Shown piece after piece: positions 7,438 to 15,268 of a stretch of 21,184 bases of DNA. This stretch comes from Pseudomonadota bacterium (GTDB taxonomy: Bacteria; Pseudomonadota; Alphaproteobacteria; Rhizobiales; Hyphomicrobiaceae). Location: positions 1 through 21,184 of the forward strand of contig JAEZAW010000379.1 of NCBI GenBank assembly GCA_023430315.1, read 5' to 3'. The notes beneath the pieces are model-generated. The model was not told where the DNA came from. It ran no database searches and saw only the letters and a program-made list of their open reading frames with translations. Position 1 is the first letter of the stretch; every line of letters begins with the position of its first letter. Position numbers and translations under genes: made by a program.

Positions 7438-9207
7438 TCAGCGGACTTGATTGAGGAGTGTCACGCCCGCGGTGACCACGCGTTGATCTGCCTTGAGACC
7501 GGCAGTCACAACAACCGAACCGCCGTCGAGTGGCGAGGTCTTAACCTCCTGCGGTTCGAAGCGCTCGGCATCCGTCTTGACCCATACGGTAGGCAGGCCT
7601 GTTTGACCGCGTACGATCGCGGAGGATGGCAACACGAAGCCGTCGATCGTGCTGATTGATTGCAGCACGACGCTTACCGGAGCACCGATCGCGAGTTCGC
7701 TGCGAGCCTGCTCCATCTTGAAAGTGAGCACAGCCGCTTGCTGCCGCAGCGCCAAGCCTCTGCCCATGAAGTGCAGCGGGATCTGGTCCCCGCTGCGGGT
7801 CACCGCGAAGGCCTTGCTCAGTCCGCCGAGGGTGTCTTTGCCGTAGTGGACCGCCTCGACCCACAGCTCGGACGGATCGACGATCTCAAAAAGCACGTCG
7901 CGCGCATCGACGATCTGGCCAATGGTTGCGTTCGAGAGAGAGACCACGCCTTCTATTGGTGCGACCACCGGTTGCCGGCGCGCGACGCTTGGCACGAGTT
8001 CGGCACGCTTTCTTTTCAGGGCCTCCAACTCGCCGCGCACCTCGTCGACTCGGACCTGCGGCACCGAACCGGGCAAGGCCTCAAACCGCGACAGGATCGT
8101 CGCGTTCTTCTTGATGCGCTCCTCGGTCTCGGCGATGAGGCTCTCGATGTTAGCTTTGTCAGCAGCCTCGATGTACATCTGCACGTAGGCGAGCAGCTCG
8201 CCCTTGGTCACATGGCGACCAACATAAGCTAGACCGCCTGGCGCGGCCTCGATCCGCCCGGGTACGCCTGGTTGGACGCGGCCAAAATGCCCGGGCCCTG
8301 GTACAATTGTCCCCGTCAGCTCCGTCGATAGCGGTGCTTTTGCCTCGGTCGTCAATGCCGTTCGTATGGAGAGAAGGTGCTGCGTGGCCTTCGGCACGAA
8401 CAAAGTGCCATCCGGCGTGCGCTGCGCGAGGTCGGTCGCCATCGTCGAAGGGACGGACGGCAGTGAAGCTACGGTCGCGTCAGCCGCTTTGCTGATTCCA
8501 GTTTGCGATGCCAGCACAACAAATGCCGCGATCGCGATCACCCCGGATGACCGGCGCAGTGGAGTAACCTCGGCGGCGTCGCTTTTCCTCAGTGGGTCGG
8601 TAGCGACTGCATCTCTTTCGGAAGCCTCAGGAGCGACAGTCCTATGCCGCGAGCGCCCGCCAAGGAGTAGGGTCAGCAGAATGCCGGCAGCCAGCCCTCC
8701 GGCAGCAGCGAGCAACGTATCCCGATGCCCCATCAGGCCGGAGAGTTGCCACGCAGATTTTGAAGACTGTGGCCCCGCGGTTTGAGCATCAACCTGCTGG
8801 AGGCTGCCGGTCAGCAGATCCTGCGTGCCATCGGCAAGAGTGAGCGTGAAAACGAGGTCTAGATTGTCGCCGGCATCGATCCACGGAGCCGCAACGCTGA
8901 AGACGCCGTCGCCTTCAGCTTTCGCCTCGACGGTCTTGTCCTCCACCGACAGAACAAGTCGCGCACCACGTATCGGCTCGTTGGTTGCGAAGGTGTGCAG
9001 GAAAATGGTGAGGCGCCCTCTGCCCGAGGTTACGCCGACCAATTCGAAATCGGGCGTAACCGCGACGACGCGCGGCGCGATTGGAAGCGCGAGTGGCGCC
9101 GGCTTGTCGTGATCGTGGCCTTCGTGCGCGCCGGCAGGCCGAAGCTCTCCGCCCAAGAATGAACAAACCAAAACGACAATCGAAAGCACGTTCCTGAAAC
9201 CGGGCAC
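7438..9207 (-). CDS. RND membrane-fusion (adaptor) protein with extra N-terminal periplasmic domain
   Basis: A 589-residue adaptor expected to link the RND pump to an outer-membrane channel. Residues 1-27 are a signal sequence, followed by a His-rich start of the mature protein (HEGHDHDKP). Residues about 45-140 form a beta-sandwich-like domain (YtkA/FixH-like by appearance). A membrane helix lies at 164-184, a charged linker follows, and a second hydrophobic segment (221-238) ends in an AXA-like ISKAAD site. The standard HlyD/CusB core spans about 265-589: lipoyl half-motifs (GRIEAAPGGLAYVGRHVTKGELL and PVVAPIEGVVS...IGQIVDARDVLF) around a coiled-coil hairpin at about 352-410. It looks like two proteins joined. 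AGGAGG sits 7 bases before the GTG at 9207 but only 1 base before the ATG at 9213, so the GTG is preferred. No outer-membrane factor is encoded nearby. Confidence 0.85.
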   Translation of the reverse strand: MPGFRNVLSIVVLVCSFLGGELRPAGAHEGHDHDKPAPLALPIAPRVVAVTPDFELVGVTSGRGRLTIFLHTFATNEPIRGARLVLSVEDKTVEAKAEGDGVFSVAAPWIDAGDNLDLVFTLTLADGTQDLLTGSLQQVDAQTAGPQSSKSAWQLSGLMGHRDTLLAAAGGLAAGILLTLLLGGRSRHRTVAPEASERDAVATDPLRKSDAAEVTPLRRSSGVIAIAAFVVLASQTGISKAADATVASLPSVPSTMATDLAQRTPDGTLFVPKATQHLLSIRTALTTEAKAPLSTELTGTIVPGPGHFGRVQPGVPGRIEAAPGGLAYVGRHVTKGELLAYVQMYIEAADKANIESLIAETEERIKKNATILSRFEALPGSVPQVRVDEVRGELEALKRKRAELVPSVARRQPVVAPIEGVVSLSNATIGQIVDARDVLFEIVDPSELWVEAVHYGKDTLGGLSKAFAVTRSGDQIPLHFMGRGLALRQQAAVLTFKMEQARSELAIGAPVSVVLQSISTIDGFVLPSSAIVRGQTGLPTVWVKTDAERFEPQEVKTSPLDGGSVVVTAGLKADQRVVTAGVTLLNQVR

Positions 9208-9274
9208 GATCATCCCTCCTCGGCCGCAGCCACAGAGCCGCACGGTAGCCGGGCGAGATTTCAGGCTGATTTCC

Positions 9275-9294
9275 CAGTGTTTCAGAGTGTTACA
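9275..9294 (-). promoter_or_regulatory. Tandem 10-bp direct repeats, candidate response-regulator site
   Basis: Read on the minus strand, TGTAACACTC is followed directly by TGAAACACTG, identical at 8 of 10 positions. OmpR-family regulators bind head-to-tail half-sites with a 10-11 bp period. The repeats lie about 60 bases upstream of the adaptor start, and the operon encodes an OmpR-type regulator, so autoregulation is likely. A further CTGAAA copy occurs about 21 bases downstream of the first. No convincing -10 box was identified. Confidence 0.4.
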
Positions 9295-9534
9295 GGCCAA
9301 GGTCGGAATGAGCGGCCGAGTGGCGAGCTGCTTGCGATCCTCCGCCGCCTTGCCTCTCAGGGAGCCTTCATCAGCGCGCATCCCGACGTGATCGATCGGA
9401 TAGGTACCAAAGAGTGCTCTATCGTACGCGATCAATGGGATGGGTGATCGGTCACGCCTCGTAAGGATGAGAGAAGAGCGTCAACCGTTCGCCGCTGCAG
9501 CGCCCTCTTTGCGGCATCAGTCCATTCTGCACCC

Positions 9535-9566
9535 TTGACACGTCGCGCCTCGCGTCTCTAGATAAT
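9535..9566 (+). promoter_or_regulatory. Sigma-70-like promoter for the decarboxylase-family operon
   Basis: TTGACA at 9535-9540 is a perfect -35 box, followed after 18 bases by TAGATA (9559-9564), or after 20 bases by GATAAT. Transcription would start near 9572, giving a leader of about 115 bases before the GTG at 9686. The leader holds a possible CGCTGC/GCAGCG hairpin. The rest of the 9214-9685 gap holds the metal-operon upstream region and nothing else recognisable. Confidence 0.5.
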
Positions 9567-9685
9567 CGTACTTTGGATGCAAAGGACGTTTTGAGCGATC
9601 TTCTACGACCGCGGCGCTGCCTTGGAGTTCGGCGCAGCGTTTGCCGGTGAAGTGAAACAAAAAGCCTGAAAGCAGGGAGAGAGGC

Positions 9686-10450
9686 GTGTTCGGAAAATAC
9701 AAGATGCATCCCAATAGTGGGGTGAATCCGCCCTATGCGCCCGCTTATCCCCTCGAGTGGGAGTGCTCGCTTCGGACGGTCGAAGTTGTCACCCGGGTCG
9801 AGAAAAGCAGGGTCGCGCAGCTCTTGGCCGACACGCCCTTCGAGCTGGTGAATGATCGCGTCGCGTTCCGGTTCATGGCGTCGCCCGGCCATACACTGGC
9901 AGTACATGCAGGACGCATGTTCGACCTGATGGTCACTGTGGCTGTGCGGTACGAGGATCTTTTCACGCAGACGCACATCTACATGTACTGCAGCGATCCA
10001 ATGGGGACGGCTGCTGGCCGTGAGATCTTCGGATACACCAAAAAAGATTGCACCTTTGCCTTTGATGAAACGGCGGAGCACGCGGTTACAGGCTGGGTGA
10101 AGAGGCGCGGCGTCCCGCTTGCTGACTTCAATTTTGCGCCCGATGCCACTGCTCCGGTCGTGCGTCTGGTCGACGATCCTGTTCAGCCAGCGGGCGAAAT
10201 ACACGTGCGTCGGCTTCCCCATCCCGAGCGCCCAGCCACGGCGTATGCCGACATCGTTTATCGGAGGACGCCGCTCAAGTACTCCCTGCCGCTGGCCGGC
10301 AAGGTGTCCATGACTCTCCATCCATCAACATATGATCCCATTGCAGATCTGAAGCCCGAGATCTTGGGCGCCCACTTCATGGTCTCGGATGTCTACGGCG
10401 GTGGCTTCGAGGTGGAAGATCGGCGTCTGCTGAAACGCCTGACGCCATAA
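9686..10450 (+). CDS. Acetoacetate decarboxylase (ADC) family protein
   Basis: A 254-residue cytoplasmic protein of the acetoacetate-decarboxylase family, which uses a Schiff-base lysine to decarboxylate or otherwise transform beta-keto acids. The signature GREIFGYTKK (residues 111-120) is present. Lys119/Lys120 correspond to the Lys115/Lys116 pair of the clostridial enzyme, in which Lys115 forms the Schiff base. Length is typical of the family. The GTG start is preceded by GGGAGAGAGG; an internal ATG at 9704 is an alternative. The following gene, a Liv-type binding protein, starts 82 bases downstream and is probably co-transcribed. Together they suggest import and breakdown of a small carboxylic acid. 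Many family members are not true acetoacetate decarboxylases, so the substrate is unknown. Confidence 0.8.
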   Translation: MFGKYKMHPNSGVNPPYAPAYPLEWECSLRTVEVVTRVEKSRVAQLLADTPFELVNDRVAFRFMASPGHTLAVHAGRMFDLMVTVAVRYEDLFTQTHIYMYCSDPMGTAAGREIFGYTKKDCTFAFDETAEHAVTGWVKRRGVPLADFNFAPDATAPVVRLVDDPVQPAGEIHVRRLPHPERPATAYADIVYRRTPLKYSLPLAGKVSMTLHPSTYDPIADLKPEILGAHFMVSDVYGGGFEVEDRRLLKRLTP

Positions 10451-10532
10451 CCGATCGCCGGCGCGCAGAACACAAGAGCACAAAAGCCCAGATGTCGCCG
10501 GCTTGCTAGGCAAGTTCACGGGAGGAAGAAAC

Positions 10533-11768
10533 ATGACCAAGCGGATGCCTTCTCTTAGTCGTCGGTCCGTCGTTATGAGCGGGCTCGGTGCCATCGCATT
10601 TGGTAGCAACATTGCACGCGCTCAGACGCAAAAGCCCTTGAAGATTGGTGTTCTCACCGACATGTCGAGCCTCTATGCGGATGTAACCGGCAGAGGCAGC
10701 GTGCTCGGAGCGCTCATGGCAAGTGAGGATTTCCGGGCTAACGAAAGGGCGCTCCAGATAGAGGTCATTGGCGCCGACCATCAAAACAAAGCGGACATTG
10801 CGTCCTCGATTGCAAGGAGATGGATCGACCAGGATGGCGTAGACGTGATCGTCGACGTGCCGAACTCCTCCGTCGCGTTGGCAGTCGCCAACATCGTTCG
10901 GGACAAGAACAAGGTCTTGTTGGTATCGGGCGCGTCCTCGTCGGATCTCACCGGAAAGGCCTGCTCACCCAATATTGTCCACTGGACCTATGACACTTAC
11001 GCTCTCGCCACAGGCTCTGCGATTGCAGTCATCGAGACTGGAGCCAAGAATTGGTTCAATCTGAGCGTAGACTACGCCTTCGGACACGCCATGGAGCAGG
11101 ACGTCAAGAGGGTCGTTGAGAGAAGTGGCGGCAAAATTGTCGGTAGTGTTCGTCACCCGTTGAACACGCAGGACTTCTCCTCCTTCCTGCTTCAAGCTCA
11201 GAGTTCTCGAGCCCAGGTGGTCGGTCTCATAAATGCAGGCGGCGATACCATCAACTCGATCAAGCAGGCTGTCGAGTTTGGTATTCCTGCGAGTGGGCAG
11301 AGACTGGTTGCGACCGTGCTCTACGTCACTGATGTGCATTCGCTCGGTCTTCAGATGGCTCAGGGATTGCAGTTCACGGAAGCCTTCTATTGGGATTTGA
11401 ACGAAGCGACGCGTGCATGGACGAAACGCTTTGTCCCCCGCAATGACAATCGCTATCCAAGCGCGCTGCACGCAGGCGCCTATGGATCGACATTGCACTA
11501 TCTTCGTGCTGTGGTAGCGCTGGGGAGCGCAAGCGACGGCAAAGCCGTCGTCGACAAGATGAAAGAAATGCCAACCGATGATCCGCTCTTCGGCAAAGGC
11601 CATATTCGGGTTGACGGCCGAAAAGTGCACCCGATGTATCTTTTTGAAGTGAAGAAGCCGGCAGAGTCCAAGTACCCATGGGACTACTACAAGGTGGTCA
11701 AGACCATTGCGCCGGATCAGGTCTGGCGTCCCTTGAGTGAGGGGGCCTGCCCGCTCGTCAAGTCGTGA
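10533..11768 (+). CDS. Tat-exported Liv-type ABC substrate-binding protein (orphan)
   Basis: A 411-residue periplasmic binding protein of the LivJ/AmiC-like class (Peripla_BP_6 type). Its N-terminus has a twin-arginine motif (SRRSVV, residues 9-14), a hydrophobic stretch and an ARA cleavage site near residue 30, followed by KPLKIGVLTDMSSLYADVTG, typical for this class. The ATG at 10533 is chosen because GGAGG lies 7 bases upstream; the frame is open slightly earlier from a TTG. There are no permease or ATPase genes beside it. It either borrows the Liv permeases encoded at 14564-17949, works with distant ones, or acts as a sensor. It belongs with the upstream decarboxylase-family gene and is convergent with the GntR regulator. 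Confidence 0.88.
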   Translation: MTKRMPSLSRRSVVMSGLGAIAFGSNIARAQTQKPLKIGVLTDMSSLYADVTGRGSVLGALMASEDFRANERALQIEVIGADHQNKADIASSIARRWIDQDGVDVIVDVPNSSVALAVANIVRDKNKVLLVSGASSSDLTGKACSPNIVHWTYDTYALATGSAIAVIETGAKNWFNLSVDYAFGHAMEQDVKRVVERSGGKIVGSVRHPLNTQDFSSFLLQAQSSRAQVVGLINAGGDTINSIKQAVEFGIPASGQRLVATVLYVTDVHSLGLQMAQGLQFTEAFYWDLNEATRAWTKRFVPRNDNRYPSALHAGAYGSTLHYLRAVVALGSASDGKAVVDKMKEMPTDDPLFGKGHIRVDGRKVHPMYLFEVKKPAESKYPWDYYKVVKTIAPDQVWRPLSEGACPLVKS

Positions 11769-11825
11769 CTGCTGTTGCAGTGGTCGGCTGTGGCATGAGT
11801 GGCTAGCGTCGAAAATGCCGCTCGC

Positions 11826-12842
11826 TCACTTATCCATTTCGTTGAGCAGAGTGAGATACGGCGGAAGCTCGATTTTCTTCATTCGACTGGAGACTGCAAA
11901 CCGTCCGAGCCAGCGGTCGACAGCGGAACCCAGATGGCCGTGCAGGAGCTTCGCAGCTTTGGCCGGCTTCTTCGCGAGAAGGAGATCCACGATTTCGAGA
12001 TGCTCTTGAAGCGCGTCCTGGATCATTTCGATCGGGATCCCGAGGATCGGATCGAAGAGATGGCGCGTAGGGCCGAACAAGATGTGCGTTCGACGCAACG
12101 CCTGCAGCACCTCTTTGTTCGGCGATAGGCCGATGATGTCCAAGTGAAGGTCTATCTCGACCTGATCGAACTTCAAACTTTCGATCGGTGTGCTCGAGAG
12201 AGTCGTTTCTATGTTGTTACGAACTCGGATGAGCAATTCCTCGGGAATGTGAGGAGCTGCTTGCATCAGCGCTTGGGGCTCGAGGATTTGTCTCAGTTCA
12301 TAGAGGTCGCGAATCCGTTCGGGCGTCACGCGTTCGGCGAGCCAATGGCCGGAATCATCCTTGGAGATCAAGCCGACGCCATGCATATGCGCGAGCAGAT
12401 CTCGGGTTACGGTGCGGCTCACGCCATAGTGCCGTGCCAGACGCTGGTCATGAATACGCACGGACCCGAACAGGATGCCGGAGATGAGCTCCTGCTCCAC
12501 CTTGCCGTAGATGAGCTCCCATTGCCGCGGCTGGGAAATCTTGATTGAACCGAGGTGAGCGAGCTGGCCGGCGTCCTTCGATAGTGTCCGGCCTGAAATT
12601 CGATAACCGCGCTTGCCATGCTCCTGGATGAGTTTCTGCTGGCATAGTGCCTCGAGGGCATTCCGAGCTGGAGATCTGCTGATCCCGAATGCTTTGGCGA
12701 CTTGCGCTTCCTGTAATCGATCGCCTGGTTGGATGCGTCCGCTTTCGATCATTTTCTTGAGCAATATGTAGACTTGCTCTTGGAGTGATTTCGAGGCCGT
12801 CGCCGCCGTAGGAGCAGGCACTGAGACCGACGTCGGCTTCAT
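11826..12842 (-). CDS. GntR-family regulator with two winged-helix domains and an FCD-like domain
   Basis: A 338-residue transcription regulator with an unusual layout. A first GntR-type winged helix spans about residues 19-83 (IQPGDRLQEAQVAKAFGISR, then a recognition helix). A second related winged helix spans about 107-172 (LARHYGVSRTVTRDLLAHMHGVGLI). An all-helical ligand-binding region at about 175-310 resembles FCD (VTPERIRDLYELRQILEPQA; DLHLDII; EHLEIVDLLLAKKPAKAAKLLHGHL). Ordinary FadR-type regulators have one winged helix and 220-250 residues. The ATG at 12842 has AAAGGAGG upstream; the longer open frame to 13076 looks non-coding. It is convergent with the orphan binding-protein gene and probably controls the decarboxylase/binding-protein pair, though no operator was recognised. 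Confidence 0.85.
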   Translation of the reverse strand: MKPTSVSVPAPTAATASKSLQEQVYILLKKMIESGRIQPGDRLQEAQVAKAFGISRSPARNALEALCQQKLIQEHGKRGYRISGRTLSKDAGQLAHLGSIKISQPRQWELIYGKVEQELISGILFGSVRIHDQRLARHYGVSRTVTRDLLAHMHGVGLISKDDSGHWLAERVTPERIRDLYELRQILEPQALMQAAPHIPEELLIRVRNNIETTLSSTPIESLKFDQVEIDLHLDIIGLSPNKEVLQALRRTHILFGPTRHLFDPILGIPIEMIQDALQEHLEIVDLLLAKKPAKAAKLLHGHLGSAVDRWLGRFAVSSRMKKIELPPYLTLLNEMDK

Positions 12843-12962
12843 AGGCTCGAATCCTCCTTTCCGCTGTGTCGGGTGTATTCTAGTGACCTGGAGATACGCA
12901 TGTCTGTCGGCGCGCGACTTCATGCCCTTAGCGCAATGCGCTATCGCGGCAAAGCACGAAAT

Positions 12963-12988
12963 AGCCGGCGCACCAATGGTGGCCGGCT
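12963..12988. terminator. Hairpin between the Liv operon and the GntR gene
   Basis: Arms AGCCGGC and GCCGGCT (7 bp) continue inward as CACC/GGTG around the loop AAT, with one bulged G. It lies about 210 bases past the end of the Liv binding-protein gene and about 120 bases upstream of the GntR start. There is no strong T run, so assignment as a terminator is tentative. Confidence 0.35.
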
Positions 12989-13048
12989 GTCTCCATGCCC
13001 GGTCGCTACAACGCGATGATTTAAGGGGTAAGTGACCGCAAAATATTT

Positions 13049-13096
13049 GAAGGCGGCAGAACCGGAGAAATTGCAACTCCGGGATCAGCCGCCTTC
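13049..13096. repeat. Two-tier nested inverted repeat downstream of the Liv operon
   Basis: Outer arms GAAGGCGGC and GCCGCCTTC match perfectly over 9 bp. Inside them CCGGAG and CTCCGG match perfectly over 6 bp, around a 9-base loop. The two stems are separated by small internal loops (AGAA and GATCA). Placed about 105 bases after the last gene of the Liv operon (minus strand), it probably ends or protects that transcript. A clear T tract is absent, so a structured RNA or dispersed repeat is also possible. The rest of 12843-13200 shows no gene. Confidence 0.5.
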
Positions 13097-13200
13097 CAGC
13101 GAAGTAGTTAGATCATTTGAGCAGCAGAGGATCGAGGCGAATGGGGTGTCTGTTTGGCGATGCGTAGTGTGCCAGCTCGGCTCGACCCGTATCTGTTCGA

Positions 13201-14538
13201 TCAAAGTGGTTGCTTTGAGAAGTCGTAACGCGGCGTCAGCAGCTTCGCCATCTCCTCTTTCGGCACCTTCTTCTTGACGTGGAATTCGTCGTTCTCGATG
13301 CGGCTGATGTAGCAGTCGATCATACCGCTGTGGTCCTCCTTGCGGAGCAGCTTGCTGCCCTGCGCGAAGCCGAGCGAGTTTGCCATCTGCAGGCCCTCGA
13401 GCGCCTCGATCACGCCCTGGTCGTCGCTCTTCTGCTTCCAGCCGCTCGCTTCGATGGCCTGCTTCAGCGCGAAGAGGTTCTCATAGCTCTGCCACGAATG
13501 GCTCTTGGCATTGACTTTGTCGGAGCCGGTCTCACGCGCATGCACATCGTCGGTACCGACGAGCTTGTTGTACGCTGCGTGGAACTCGTCGTCTTTGTAC
13601 TTCAGCATGCGCGGGAAGTTTTCGACGATGTACACGCCCTCGGCTGCACCCTTGAGATCGGCGGGCGCAATGGCCTCGATGGTGCCCGAGACGGAGTACA
13701 TCTTCATGGTCTTCTCGAGGCCCATGGACTTGGCCTGCGTGTAGAAGGCGATCGAGAGCGCGCCGAAGAATACCGAGAACAGCACCTGCGTATCCTGCGG
13801 AATGCGCGCGAGGTACGGCACGAGATCCTTAGCATCCAGCGGCACGTAGATCGGGTCGTAGACCTTGCCACCGAGTTTCTCGATGACCGCCTTGTGCTCC
13901 TTGTAGTGGCTGTGGCCCCAGGCATAGTCGGGCGAGATGATCGTCCAGGTCTTGCCGAGATTCTCATACGCCCAGGGTGCGCCGGCAGCGGCGAGACCAT
14001 ACGTGTCGGTGCCGGTGCGGAAGCTGTAGCGCGTGCCTTTCTCGCCGGTCGCTTCCGTGGCTTCGCCGGTCGAGAAGTAGACCGTCTTCATCTCGGTCGC
14101 GACCGGGATCGAGGCGAGCATGACGCCCGAATGGACGGAGCCGGTAATGAACGAGGCGCGATTGCGCTGGACGAGCGAGCGGAGTTTTCGCGCGCCGGCA
14201 GCCGGGTTCGATTCCGTGTCCTCAGTGACGAGCTCGAGCTTGCGGCCGGCAATGCCGCCGCCGTCGTTGATCACCTTGGTGGCAGCGAGCGCGCACTTGT
14301 TGTGCCAGTAGCCCCATGAGGCAAAGCCGCCGGTCAGCTCGCAGTGGTGACCGATGACGATCGGCCCGCTCGCCTGAGCAAATGCCGACATGCCGCTCGC
14401 AAGAGACACATAAGCGCCGCTGGCGGCCGCGCCACCGGCCAGCGCAACCTCGAGGAAGCTGCGGCGCGTGATGCCGCTGCTTGCTTCCTTTCCGCGAGCG
14501 GCCTTCGGAGTGCGGACTTTGGAGGGACGCTTGGCCAT
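13201..14538 (-). CDS. Tat-exported Liv-type ABC substrate-binding protein
   Basis: A 445-residue periplasmic binding protein, last gene of the Liv-type operon. It has a twin-arginine signal (TRRSFLE at residues 24-30, a hydrophobic Ala/Gly stretch, cleavage near AFAQA at about 55), preceded by a Lys/Arg-rich leader of about 20 residues. The mature protein begins GPIVIGHHCELTGGFASWG and shows the ALAATKVINDGGGIAGRKLELVTED pattern typical of Peripla_BP_6 proteins. The ATG at 14538 follows AGGAAGGAG at good spacing, 25 bases after the LivF stop. It should deliver the ligand to LivHM. The class includes binders of amino acids, urea, short amides and aromatic acids; context favours an amide or nitrile-related compound, by inference only. 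Confidence 0.9.
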   Translation of the reverse strand: MAKRPSKVRTPKAARGKEASSGITRRSFLEVALAGGAAASGAYVSLASGMSAFAQASGPIVIGHHCELTGGFASWGYWHNKCALAATKVINDGGGIAGRKLELVTEDTESNPAAGARKLRSLVQRNRASFITGSVHSGVMLASIPVATEMKTVYFSTGEATEATGEKGTRYSFRTGTDTYGLAAAGAPWAYENLGKTWTIISPDYAWGHSHYKEHKAVIEKLGGKVYDPIYVPLDAKDLVPYLARIPQDTQVLFSVFFGALSIAFYTQAKSMGLEKTMKMYSVSGTIEAIAPADLKGAAEGVYIVENFPRMLKYKDDEFHAAYNKLVGTDDVHARETGSDKVNAKSHSWQSYENLFALKQAIEASGWKQKSDDQGVIEALEGLQMANSLGFAQGSKLLRKEDHSGMIDCYISRIENDEFHVKKKVPKEEMAKLLTPRYDFSKQPL

Positions 14539-14563
14539 GACTGAAGACTCCTTCCTGATGAGC

Positions 14564-15268
14564 CTAGAGGGAAACGCCGAGATAGCGATGGACGGTCGAA
14601 GGGTCGGCACGAAGCGCCGCTGGCGTCGCCTCGTGGACAATAGTGCCGCGTTCCATGAGATAGACGCGGTTGGCGAGGCGCAGCGCCGTGCGCAAGTTCT
14701 GCTCGACGAGAAGTACGGAGATACCGCGTTTCGCGATCTCCGCGATCTCATGGCGGATCTGACTCACGAGCTTCGGCATGATGCCTTCCGTTGGCTCGTC
14801 GAGCATGATGAGTGAAGGCTTCATGACGAGGCAGCGCGCAAGCGCGAGCATCTGCTGCTCGCCACCCGACAGCGTGCCGGCGGCCTGTGAAAGGCGCTCC
14901 TCGAGGCGCGGAAAGCGTCGGAAGATATCGGCCATGAGCGCCGGATCTGGCGCACCGGATAGGCCGAGCGTGAGGTTTTCCTTCACGGTCAGCAGTGGGA
15001 ACATGCCGCGGCCCTGCGGTACGTAACCGATGCCGAGCGCCGCGAGCCTGTGCGCGGGTACATCGTCGAGGTTCGTGCCGTTGTAGCGTGCGCTGCCGCC
15101 CGTGCGCTTGAGAAGTCCGAGGATGGCGCGCAGCGTCGAGGTCTTGCCGACGCCATTGCGGCCGAGCAACGCCACTGTCTCGCCAGGCTCGACCTTGAGG
15201 CTGACGCCGCGCAGGACCGGAATTTTGCCGATTTCGGCCGTGATGCCGTCGATCGCGAGGGCTGCCAT
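14564..15268 (-). CDS. livF: Liv-type ABC transporter ATPase, LivF-like
   Basis: A 234-residue ATP-binding subunit that powers the importer from the cytoplasmic side. Walker A is GRNGVGKT (36-43), the Q loop region is GIGYVPQGRGMFPLLTVKENL (79-99), the signature is LSGGEQQ (133-139), Walker B with the catalytic Glu is LIMLDEPTEG (153-162), and the H-loop position reads LLVEQN as in LivF proteins. The length is normal. Its ATG overlaps the LivG stop by one base (TGATG), indicating coupled translation. Confidence 0.93.
   Translation of the reverse strand: MAALAIDGITAEIGKIPVLRGVSLKVEPGETVALLGRNGVGKTSTLRAILGLLKRTGGSARYNGTNLDDVPAHRLAALGIGYVPQGRGMFPLLTVKENLTLGLSGAPDPALMADIFRRFPRLEERLSQAAGTLSGGEQQMLALARCLVMKPSLIMLDEPTEGIMPKLVSQIRHEIAEIAKRGISVLLVEQNLRTALRLANRVYLMERGTIVHEATPAALRADPSTVHRYLGVSL

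Noticed and set aside
9452..10321. 289-codon open frame on the minus strand
   Set aside because: It is antisense to the ADC-family gene, which has the GREIFGYTKK signature and a good start.
11769..11825. Possible terminator between the convergent binding-protein and GntR genes
   Set aside because: Only an imperfect stem with several mismatches and no T run can be drawn.
12840..12870. GGCTCGAATCC resembling a tRNA T-loop
   Set aside because: The flanking bases do not form a T stem or acceptor stem, and the sequence is explained by the GntR start and ribosome site.
13279..14319. 346-codon open frame on the plus strand
   Set aside because: It lies wholly antisense to the Liv binding-protein gene, which has clear domain and signal motifs; the frame shows only the composition bias of GC-rich antisense DNA.
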